Positions 1 through 7,305 of a stretch of 64,000 nucleotides of DNA are shown here, in pieces (the stretch's first letter is position 1; each line of letters begins with the position of its first letter). The stretch is from assembly GCA_964406735.1 (NCBI GenBank), contig CAYOSU010000009.1:1-64000 (forward strand), written 5' to 3'. Source of the DNA: CAYOSU01 sp964406735. Lineage in GTDB: Bacteria > Bacillota > Clostridia > Christensenellales > CAMQZB01. Under the pieces are notes generated by a model. It did not search any database. It saw nothing but the letters and a program-made list of their open reading frames with translations, and was not told the DNA's origin. The translations under genes and the position numbers were made by a program.

Positions 1-45
1 TATTTTATTGTCGATATTCCCCGAGTGGTGCGGTAACGATTTAGA

Positions 46-73
46 AAAGGCAGAGTAGCTACTCTGCCTTTGT
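46..73 (-). terminator. terminator of the large lipoprotein gene
   Basis: A perfect palindrome (AAAGGCAGAGTAG and its complement) lies about 30 bp after the stop codon of the minus-strand lipoprotein gene and ends in a short T-run on that strand. The symmetry would let it act from both sides. Bases 1-45 hold nothing else recognisable. Confidence 0.7.
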
Positions 74-105
74 GGTTTGTTTTAGTTAACCGTTTAGGTT
101 ACGGT

Positions 106-3100
106 TTAGGAGTTCTTCGGGGCAACGGGGTTGCAGTCGAAGGTTATCGAGATAGATCCGCCGGGCTTGATCGTTGCCTTTTCAGGGGTCGTGCCGCCGA
201 GCATCGTATCGTCGAGTGCTTCGGTGTAGGTCTTCTCACCCGTCATCTTGCTCTTGGTCTCCTTTACGCTCTGTCCGTACTGCCAGGTCGGGTCTTCGAG
301 AGTGTAGGGCTCTGTGCCGCCGGCTGTCAACGTAACATCCTTAGGCTTGATCGTCAAAGCGACTTTGTTCTTGGACGTATCGTTGAAGTATGCGTACAAG
401 GTATTGTCTGCTCTGTAGATAGCGGAAGCGTCGTTGTAAGCGAACTGAACGCCGCCAATGACGTCGCCAAGGTTGGTCGTGTCAATGCCAGTATCGGTAG
501 ACTTTACGACACCCTTGATGTTGAGTGTAGCCTCGAGCTGAGAGCCTGCGTAGCTTACGCCGAGGTCGATGAAGTAGTATGCGTCGTACTCGATATCGAT
601 CGTGAAGTTCTCACCTGCTGCAAGCTTTGCGGGCGAGCAGAAGAGCATGTATCTCGTGGGCGTGCCTGCGAAAAGTTCTGCAGTGGAGTTCTCTATCGCA
701 ACAGCGGACATTGCGTCGTTGGAAGAGAGAACGAACATATCGGAGCCGTTGATGACCTGATATCTCTTATACTCGTTCTTGGTATCGGTTGCGAGGTTGT
801 AGGTCGTTCCCGCGATCGTTATCTTGGAGGGAACGTAGCCCGTCGTGCTCTCGATCTGGATGTAGTATCTCTGACCGTTGTAGAGGTTATCGGTCTCGTC
901 GTCCTCTACGTTGTATACCGTTACCTTGCCGTACTTGGTGGTGAAGGTGTTGCCCGTCTTCGTTGCGGTCTCTGCACCTACGCCGTTTCTCGAAGAGGTT
1001 ACCTTGACGGGATATACCTCTGCGAACTTAGCTTCAATCACTACTTCGTTCGTGCTGAGAAGGGTGGTCTCGGAAGAAAGGTCGAGAGTTATCTTGCCGT
1101 TGGAGTAGCTGAATTGAGGATCCGTCAAGAGGTCAAACGTCTTATCTTTAGTAGTCGGAGTAGATGTCGAGGTATCTTCTTCTTTACCCTTGAGGGTCAA
1201 GGACGTCAAAACATAGTTAGCAGCGGGATTTACCTCGATCGTCAAGGACTTTTCGCTCAATACGGTAGGTATATCGGTCGATACGATAGCGTCGCCAGTA
1301 AGCTTGATAGAGCCCGTGTTGTTTCTGTCGTTATACGTTCCGTTCTTGGAAGCGTTCTTGACTTCAAGACCGTTGATCCTTACCTTTAAGGAGTAGCTGT
1401 CAACGAGCTTGACGTAGATGTTGAGTTCTCCACGAGAGTTGACCATATCTTCCGTTACGGTGAACTCGTAAGAATATTCGTAAGAGTTGTAGGTGAACTT
1501 GTCGCCCGATACGGTGGTCTCGCCTATTTCAACTTCTTTGATGACGTAACCGCTCTTAGGCTGAATAGCAATCTTTGCTACTGAGCCGTTGGGGATCATG
1601 CCGTGATATACGGGAGACGTAACGCTCGTGCTGCCTGCGTTGAAGTAGTTGATTCCCTTGGAGGAGATCGTTACTTTGCTTACATTGGGGATAACGTCTT
1701 TGATGTTCGCACCCGTCGTTCCCTCTACGTACTCGTTGCTGGTCTCGCCGCCTACGCTGACTTTGTAAAGATTTACGTAGTTAGGAGTGATCGTGATGGA
1801 AGTCGAGCCGTCCAAAGTTCCAAGCAACGAAGAGTTAACTACTGCACCTGCTACTGCGCCGTAGTTCTTCGAGCCGTACCAACGCTTGTAGTTGTTTACC
1901 TGCGAGCCGGTATTTGTAGGATCGCCCTGGTCGAGGTTGTCTTTTACAGTTGCATCGTTATTCAAAACATCTTTCTGGATTCTCGGAGTGCCGAAGAGGT
2001 AGATGACCTGATCGTCTTCGAGAGTATCAAGATTCGTTCTTGCTTTGATTACATCGTAGTAAGAACAATCCGTGCTGTTATATTTAGCCTTAGTATACGT
2101 TGCCGAAGGAGTGAAGTTCTTGCCTCTTACGGTTACGTTATTGAGCTTATATTGAGAGCTCTTGTTGATAACAATAACGAAGCAGATCGTGTCTTTGTAT
2201 TCTACGTCGGAAAGGGAGGACTTCTTCGTGCCCATGAGCTCGGAGAGGAATTCGTCGTCGTCCTTATTTCTGCCGTTATTTGCGGTGTGCTCGATGCCGA
2301 TGACATAACCCTTACCAACGGAGGTATCGAGGTCGAAATCAACGGTGTAGGTCGTCGAAAGGCGATCCTTTGCCGTCTTCAAAAGACCGGAGATGGAGTC
2401 TACGTTGACAGTGCCCGTCATGAGCCTCTGGATTGCGGACGTGCCGGGGTAGTAGGTTACGATGTGATCGGCGGTGTCTACGAAGGACTGGAGCTGATCG
2501 TAAGTGAAGGTGTTGATCGTCTCGCTCGTAGGTACGTTTGCGATCTCTTTCTTGAGCGTGCTTGCCAAGGAGTAATCAGCAGACGAGAGTACGTAAAGCT
2601 TGCCGTTCTTGAACGTGAAGTTGTAGTTGACGGGGTCGTTTTCGAACTTCATAACTACGGTCAACGCCTCCGACTCCTTTGCGGTGGGCTTCAATGCCGA
2701 GAGGTCCTGTACCTTTTCGGAGCCGTTATATACTTCGTAAGAGACCTTGCCTAAGTCCTTGACGGTATCCGTTCCCTGAAGCTTGATGCTGTCGGAAAGG
2801 GATGCAGTTCCTATCGAGGACAAGCCCTGTCCCTGACGCAAGAAGAAGTTGCCGAGCTCTACCTCGACGTTAGCTTTATTTATCGTGAGCTTTGCTTTGA
2901 GCTCAGTAGGAGTGTCTTCGCCTGCAACGAGTACGGACGCTACTAACTCGTAAACGCCTGCATCCTTGAAGGAAGTACCCTCTATCGCTTGTCCGTCTTT
3001 CGTGTACTTATATTCTACGGTGTACTCTCTGTCTTTAAGTACCTCTTTATCGACGTCGATCTCGATGCCGTAAGAATTGCCGTCATAAGTAACAGTCTTG

Positions 3101-3219
3101 TCGCTTATCGTGATGCCGTACTTTTCCGTGAAGGTCTGAGTCTTGCATCCTGCAAAGCATCCCAAAGCCAATACGACTACGAGAACGCTTGCGACAAAAA
3201 TTCTCAAAGATCTTTTCAT
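106..3219 (-). CDS. very large secreted lipoprotein with Ig-like and repeat domains
   Basis: A 1037-residue predicted surface lipoprotein of unknown function. Residues 1-25 form a lipoprotein signal peptide (basic MKRSLR, then a hydrophobic stretch) with two possible lipobox cysteines, C21 (ALGC) and C25 (FAGC). About residues 34-116 resemble an MBG-type immunoglobulin-like repeat (ITISDKTVTYDG ... LTINKA). Roughly residues 480-830 contain successive beta-rich segments of about 90-100 residues that each end in a strand such as YSLKVRING or YPVKVTSS, like the divergent bacterial repeat domains of extracellular proteins. The chain is rich in Thr, Ser, Asn and Lys, with no catalytic motif seen. 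The start is set by AAGGAG 7 nt upstream. An adhesin, glycan-binding or scaffold role is inferred from architecture only. It is transcribed alone, with its own promoter and terminator. Confidence 0.85.
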   Translation of the reverse strand: MKRSLRIFVASVLVVVLALGCFAGCKTQTFTEKYGITISDKTVTYDGNSYGIEIDVDKEVLKDREYTVEYKYTKDGQAIEGTSFKDAGVYELVASVLVAGEDTPTELKAKLTINKANVEVELGNFFLRQGQGLSSIGTASLSDSIKLQGTDTVKDLGKVSYEVYNGSEKVQDLSALKPTAKESEALTVVMKFENDPVNYNFTFKNGKLYVLSSADYSLASTLKKEIANVPTSETINTFTYDQLQSFVDTADHIVTYYPGTSAIQRLMTGTVNVDSISGLLKTAKDRLSTTYTVDFDLDTSVGKGYVIGIEHTANNGRNKDDDEFLSELMGTKKSSLSDVEYKDTICFVIVINKSSQYKLNNVTVRGKNFTPSATYTKAKYNSTDCSYYDVIKARTNLDTLEDDQVIYLFGTPRIQKDVLNNDATVKDNLDQGDPTNTGSQVNNYKRWYGSKNYGAVAGAVVNSSLLGTLDGSTSITITPNYVNLYKVSVGGETSNEYVEGTTGANIKDVIPNVSKVTISSKGINYFNAGSTSVTSPVYHGMIPNGSVAKIAIQPKSGYVIKEVEIGETTVSGDKFTYNSYEYSYEFTVTEDMVNSRGELNIYVKLVDSYSLKVRINGLEVKNASKNGTYNDRNNTGSIKLTGDAIVSTDIPTVLSEKSLTIEVNPAANYVLTSLTLKGKEEDTSTSTPTTKDKTFDLLTDPQFSYSNGKITLDLSSETTLLSTNEVVIEAKFAEVYPVKVTSSRNGVGAETATKTGNTFTTKYGKVTVYNVEDDETDNLYNGQRYYIQIESTTGYVPSKITIAGTTYNLATDTKNEYKRYQVINGSDMFVLSSNDAMSAVAIENSTAELFAGTPTRYMLFCSPAKLAAGENFTIDIEYDAYYFIDLGVSYAGSQLEATLNIKGVVKSTDTGIDTTNLGDVIGGVQFAYNDASAIYRADNTLYAYFNDTSKNKVALTIKPKDVTLTAGGTEPYTLEDPTWQYGQSVKETKSKMTGEKTYTEALDDTMLGGTTPEKATIKPGGSISITFDCNPVAPKNS

Positions 3220-3294
3220 TGTTATCTCCTTTTGAATTATTATTTCTGAATTATTTCAAAGACAAAAGCGAAAACGCTTTTAGTCTTATTTGAC

Positions 3295-3323
3295 ATTTTA
3301 ACACAAATGAAAGGCTTTTGCAA
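3295..3323 (-). promoter_or_regulatory. sigma-A promoter of the large lipoprotein gene
   Basis: TTGCAA-N17-TAAAAT on the minus strand, with TG one base before the -10 box (extended -10). The leader is about 70 nt and holds a small hairpin (AAGCG/CGCTT, about 3267-3281) before the ribosome binding site. Confidence 0.65.
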
Positions 3324-3347
3324 TATATTTTTTGCCATTACATCAAA

Positions 3348-4430
3348 TTAACCGCCCGTCGTTGCCAATAAATACGCAATTCCCGCTATCACGGCGGCAA
3401 CGATTATCACCGTCATTATTACTTTGGGTACGGAAACGGGGAATTTGCCGTATGTTACGCCGCTTTCGCCGTTGACTACGACGTTGTAGCTCTTGTTTTT
3501 GAACGTATAGCCGCCGACGTAGAAGGGAAGCAGAACGTATTTATACTTTTTGTCCGAGTACGACGTATTGACGTCTAAATAATCGACAACGTCGTAAACA
3601 TAGCCAGAAAGTATGGAGTTCTTTATCCTGTCCTTTATCGTGCGCTTTGCCTCTTCCCAAGACTCGTTGAAGTCTTTTTCGTAGTGGAGCGCCGAGTAGC
3701 CTGCTAAGTAGGACTTATCGTATTTCTCGGCGGCGTTGGTGTTAAATCCACGCACTTTCTCTATCTGTCCGTCGGTGAAGTCCTTGCCGGAATATACGAC
3801 TACGTCGTCGAAAACGTCCTGATGATCGCCGCTTATGTAACGCCAGTGAGTTTCCGTTACCGTGCGCTTGTTCTTTCCGCTGCCGACAGTTCTCGTTACG
3901 TGCTTGCCTATTCTCCCTTTATAAGTCGAGTAGGTCTCCGCATCGAACGTCCAGCAGGGGTAATAATAGCCTTTCAAGAGCGTATCGAAGTCGCTCTTTT
4001 TCATCTTGCCGTTTGCGTAAAAACGTGATTTGAGCCACTTTTTCGCCCTCTTTGCCGCCTCGTTTTTTGTTATCTTGAACGAGACTACGCCGTGGGGCTT
4101 TATGCCCTTGACGTCCTTTTCTTCCGTTACTACCGTCTTGTGGCAGTAAGGGCACTCGGTAGCGATGTCCGCAGACGTTTTTTCTGAAAGCGCACCGCAG
4201 TTCGCACAGCGGAAGACCTCTACGTCGTTGCTGTAATCGGAATCCTGAAGTTCGCCGAAAAAGGCGTTCTCCTCTACCTTGGCGGGATTTTCGATGTCTA
4301 CCTCGGTGCCGCAGTAAGGGCATCTGAGCTTCTGCGATTCGGGAGAAAACTCCAACGCACTTCCGCACGAGGGACATTTGAACTGCGAGACCTCAGCCTG
4401 CTCTTTGCTATATACTCTTTCGTCATCCAT
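3348..4430 (-). CDS. TFIIB-type zinc-ribbon protein with C-terminal membrane anchor
   Basis: A 360-residue protein with two Cys4 zinc ribbons: C19-x2-C22/C37-x2-C40 and C75-x2-C78/C93-x2-C96. A middle domain of about 220 residues follows (YYYPCWTFDAE near residue 155), and then a single transmembrane helix at about residues 336-355. This is the TFIIB-type zinc-ribbon family common in gut Firmicutes, often mislabelled as primosomal protein N' or helicase; no helicase motif is present. Function is unknown. It is the last gene of a minus-strand series after two multi-spanning membrane proteins, 97 bp behind the nearer one. The C-terminal anchor suggests that the ribbons stay cytoplasmic at the membrane, which is inference. 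Confidence 0.8.
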   Translation of the reverse strand: MDDERVYSKEQAEVSQFKCPSCGSALEFSPESQKLRCPYCGTEVDIENPAKVEENAFFGELQDSDYSNDVEVFRCANCGALSEKTSADIATECPYCHKTVVTEEKDVKGIKPHGVVSFKITKNEAAKRAKKWLKSRFYANGKMKKSDFDTLLKGYYYPCWTFDAETYSTYKGRIGKHVTRTVGSGKNKRTVTETHWRYISGDHQDVFDDVVVYSGKDFTDGQIEKVRGFNTNAAEKYDKSYLAGYSALHYEKDFNESWEEAKRTIKDRIKNSILSGYVYDVVDYLDVNTSYSDKKYKYVLLPFYVGGYTFKNKSYNVVVNGESGVTYGKFPVSVPKVIMTVIIVAAVIAGIAYLLATTGG

Positions 4431-4527
4431 AGTTTTTTCTTCCTATAATCGACCTGATAATTTTAGCTAAATCGAATAAGGAGGCGTCTACTACTGTATA
4501 ATAAACACCTCTCAAAAGATCTCGGTA

Positions 4528-5484
4528 TCAGTCGCCCATATCGTATTTGAAATTAAGCTCCTTGTCTCTGAGCTTTTTGGGCGTTACTATCGTTTCGTAA
4601 TCGACGTAATACCTCTTGCCCTTGACGCCGAAGTACGCTACGAAGCCAAAGGACGAGTAAAACACGTTGAAGGCTACGAAAAGTATCGGTAGCGCCGCTC
4701 CGAGCGTTGCTATGCCGACAGCTAAAGTAAGCGTCATACATATGATGACCGTTACGAGGGTGTCGGAGTATATCATTCCGAACCTATCGGAAAGAACGGT
4801 AAGGCTTTCTTTGAACGCCGCAACGGGGCCTGTCTCCTCTGCGACCATGCAGGGAAGCCATACGGACGAGAAGGTAAGTCTCAATGCGAAAAGCAACATG
4901 AACGTAAGCGACGCAATAAAGGGCGCAACGAAGGCAAAGCTTCCGCCGATGCCGAGAAGAATGAATATCGCAAGTACGACTATCGCTAAGTCGATGGGGA
5001 GCAATATGCAAAGGGAGAAAAGTGCGTATTTGAGCGAAAGCACGAATTTTCCGATAAACTCGGATGCAAACGCAAATCTTGCCTGATATTGCATATAGCC
5101 GTGAAGAAGGGTCGCCGTCGGGTAGTCTGCTATCCTTGACATAAAGTACGCAAGGAATATTATTACGCCGATGCCTATATAGCTCCTCAATAAGTTATCC
5201 GAATGCACCGCTAAGACAGTGTTGGTAAGCTGTGTTACGTCGGAAAGCTTTGCTTTTACATCCTGATTGGAGGTCGAAAGGGAGATTATCTCCTCGAAAA
5301 GCTCCTTTGTCATATCGACGACGCCAAGCTCCTTTAAGTCATCCCACACGGGGCCAAGGTTTGGCAAAAAGATCGCTATGCCGAGTGCTACAAGCAAAAC
5401 TCCCACTATTACTTTATATAAAAGCAGCTTATATACTACACGGAAGTTTGTCGCAAAGACCTTTCCGCTGTTACGAAGCATCAT
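4528..5484 (-). CDS. multi-spanning membrane protein, unknown function
   Basis: A 318-residue integral membrane protein with about six hydrophobic segments (near residues 20-41, 100-118, 147-175, 178-205, 235-262 and 265-285). A soluble loop follows the first helix, and the tail is charged (VKGKRYYVDYETIV, KKLRDKELNFK). No transporter signature is recognised. It starts 15 bp after the stop of the next membrane protein, so the two are surely cotranscribed. Both share a layout of N-terminal helix, paired central helices and basic cytoplasmic tail, suggesting distant paralogy or a heteromeric complex. The downstream zinc-ribbon protein may belong to the same unit. Function cannot be assigned. 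Confidence 0.8.
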   Translation of the reverse strand: MMLRNSGKVFATNFRVVYKLLLYKVIVGVLLVALGIAIFLPNLGPVWDDLKELGVVDMTKELFEEIISLSTSNQDVKAKLSDVTQLTNTVLAVHSDNLLRSYIGIGVIIFLAYFMSRIADYPTATLLHGYMQYQARFAFASEFIGKFVLSLKYALFSLCILLPIDLAIVVLAIFILLGIGGSFAFVAPFIASLTFMLLFALRLTFSSVWLPCMVAEETGPVAAFKESLTVLSDRFGMIYSDTLVTVIICMTLTLAVGIATLGAALPILFVAFNVFYSSFGFVAYFGVKGKRYYVDYETIVTPKKLRDKELNFKYDMGD

Positions 5485-5499
5485 AAGTTCTCGCTCCTT

Positions 5500-6321
5500 T
5501 TAAGTCAAATATTTTTTCTTTTCCTCGACGTCTCTGCGAGGCTCGTTGGAAAGCATGAAGTACGCTACCATCATATAGGATGTCGTGAAAATGAGTATCG
5601 CCATATATAAAACGGTATCGACGATGATGCGTATCGGCACTATTCCGTGGCAAAGAAGCTCTGCAAGCCCCGACAAGAGCGCACAGCCCATCATTACGCC
5701 GCCTATCTGCAAGAATATCGTCTTGACGCTCCCCGAGACCAAGCGAATGGAGTTTATTACGGCATCCTTGACGGGATAGCCTACGACTATCTCGGAGGGG
5801 ATGAGCAGCATAAACTGCGTCAACGCAAGGAAGAAGCACGCATACATCGCTATCGTTATCGGTATCGCAATATATATCGAGTTAAAGCCCATGCTCTTCG
5901 TGAAGATGTATATCAAGGAAGAGTTGAGCAGACCTATCACCTCGAGGACTGCGAACATCACAAAGTACGCCGGGAAGACGGCAAGCACCGTCTCGTTAAG
6001 CCTTGAAAACATATTTTTATACGAAAATCTGCCGACTTTCATATGACGGTCGATCGCACCGAAAAGCAGGCACATGAAAAAGCCCACTACTATGACGGCG
6101 GAAAGTCCTATCAGCCAATTCTCCGCAAAAAGTACAGAAAAGTGCTTGTAGATATCCCACACCGTGTACGCAGAAACGCCGTCGCTATAGCGGAAAAAGA
6201 AGGTGTACGCCGAGCCGAGACCGCCCGAGAGCGCCATTGCGGCGGCAGGCAGTATCGCATACGGAATGAGCCTTATCAGGTTTTTCCACATATATTTGAT
6301 TGTTTCTTGAAAATAGCGCAT
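5500..6321 (-). CDS. multi-spanning membrane protein, first gene of the cluster
   Basis: A 273-residue membrane protein with about six hydrophobic segments (near residues 17-35, 68-90, 112-138, 148-172, 203-222 and 228-254) and a basic tail (NEPRRDVEEKKKYL). No family motif is recognised. It heads a minus-strand unit with the membrane protein and zinc-ribbon protein that follow, and is driven by a good promoter upstream. Its helix order resembles that of the neighbour at 4528-5484. The start ATG has GGATAGG upstream. Hypothetical; an envelope role is likely from topology only. Confidence 0.8.
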   Translation of the reverse strand: MRYFQETIKYMWKNLIRLIPYAILPAAAMALSGGLGSAYTFFFRYSDGVSAYTVWDIYKHFSVLFAENWLIGLSAVIVVGFFMCLLFGAIDRHMKVGRFSYKNMFSRLNETVLAVFPAYFVMFAVLEVIGLLNSSLIYIFTKSMGFNSIYIAIPITIAMYACFFLALTQFMLLIPSEIVVGYPVKDAVINSIRLVSGSVKTIFLQIGGVMMGCALLSGLAELLCHGIVPIRIIVDTVLYMAILIFTTSYMMVAYFMLSNEPRRDVEEKKKYLT

Positions 6322-6404
6322 ATTCCTATCCTTCGGGCAGCGTCGCAGTAATTAAATTAAGTTCGTATTTATTGCGAAACCCGACACTACCCTATTCTGT
6401 TTTT

Positions 6405-6433
6405 AGTATACATTATTTGCTCGCATTTTGCAA
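6405..6433 (-). promoter_or_regulatory. promoter of the membrane-protein/zinc-ribbon cluster
   Basis: TTGCAA-N17-TATACT on the minus strand, about 85 bp before the first gene. The 6322-6522 gap is a divergent intergenic region; the plus-strand gene at 6523 may use TTGAAA-N16-TATACC around 6463-6490, which is weaker. Confidence 0.6.
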
Positions 6434-6522
6434 GACTTATTTGAGTGATTTTTTGGACAGCTCTTTGAAATACTCGACTAAAAGGCTATACCTTCGACAA
6501 AGAGGTTGCTTATCATATAGCT

Positions 6523-7200
6523 ATGGTGAAAAATATTATCGCAATCTTAGCCGCAGTTTTTACACTAAGCTCTGCCTCGACGGTTCAAACGGAGCACCTG
6601 CTTATCGGAAAGGACGTGTTTTTTTACTCGCTCGACACATTTGAGGAGGAATCAAGGCTTTTTATTCTCCCCGAGGACTTTTACGTTGAGCTGATAGCCG
6701 AGGAAGACACTTATTTTAAGGTGGCATATCAACGCTCGACGAGCGGCTACGTAAAAATTATCGGGTACGTCAAAAAGGAGAACGTTACAAAGGGAAAAGC
6801 CGTTGCGCCGCTATACCCAATAATTTCGCTTGCGGCACTCAAAAACACCGCTATATACGCCGACAAAAGCCTGAAAACGCCTGTTTTATCCGTGCTTTCC
6901 TCTCAATGCGTTTGCGTTTACGGCGTGACCGAAGACCCACTCGTTGCCTTTTGCGCATTCGGCAAGGAATCGGGCTATATCGACCTGTCGGCTTTCGAGG
7001 AGTATAGTACGCCTACACATCCAATTAACACTCCAAAGCGGCAGGAAAGCGCAAAGATCGACGAAAAACCGCCTGTCGAGGAGACTTTTTCCGACGAGCT
7101 TTTGCCAAGCTCTATTCAGACGCTGCTTTTTATCTTTATCGCTATACCAGTCGTTATCCTCACTTTTTTGCTCTTTTCGGTAAAGAGAAGTGATAAATGA
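6523..7200 (+). CDS. exported SH3-like protein with C-terminal membrane anchor
   Basis: A 225-residue protein with an N-terminal signal or anchor segment (residues 1-20), two short beta-rich SH3-like modules (about 25-85, with SGYVKIIGYVKKENV, and 95-160, with ESGYIDLSAF), a Pro/Glu linker, and a C-terminal transmembrane helix (about 197-217) followed by KRSDK. The next gene has the same plan of SH3-like modules plus C-terminal helix, so the two probably act together outside the membrane. SH3-like modules in such proteins often bind peptidoglycan, but ligand and role here are unknown. No strong Shine-Dalgarno sequence sits before the ATG, so the start is less certain than for neighbours. Confidence 0.75.
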   Translation: MVKNIIAILAAVFTLSSASTVQTEHLLIGKDVFFYSLDTFEEESRLFILPEDFYVELIAEEDTYFKVAYQRSTSGYVKIIGYVKKENVTKGKAVAPLYPIISLAALKNTAIYADKSLKTPVLSVLSSQCVCVYGVTEDPLVAFCAFGKESGYIDLSAFEEYSTPTHPINTPKRQESAKIDEKPPVEETFSDELLPSSIQTLLFIFIAIPVVILTFLLFSVKRSDK

Positions 7201-7238
7201 GCCTCTTGCATTGACTTTTTTCCGTATTTATGCTTTAC

Positions 7239-7274
7239 TATAATATAAAGGTAAAAAGTAATCTTTGATTACTT
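7239..7274 (+). promoter_or_regulatory. -10 box and leader hairpin before the propeller gene
   Basis: TATAAT at 7239-7244 has no well-placed -35 box (TTGACT at 7211 is 22 bp away). It is followed by a perfect 8-bp hairpin, AAGTAATC-TTT-GATTACTT, at 7256-7274, in what would be the 5' leader. The hairpin is seen directly; a regulatory role is inference. Confidence 0.4.
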
Positions 7275-7305
7275 ACCCACACTTTTCGGAGGAAGAAAAG
7301 AGGTT

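Noticed and set aside
70..2754. Long plus-strand open frames (439 and 383 codons) opposite the large lipoprotein gene
   Set aside because: They are shadows of the real minus-strand gene: no ribosome binding sites, Cys/Arg/Val-rich low-plausibility sequence, and the minus frame has a clear signal peptide and promoter.
6328..6345. GCTGCCCGAAGG-like word before the membrane cluster, resembling the start of R2
   Set aside because: Only about 11 bases match and the rest of R2 is absent; treated as coincidence.
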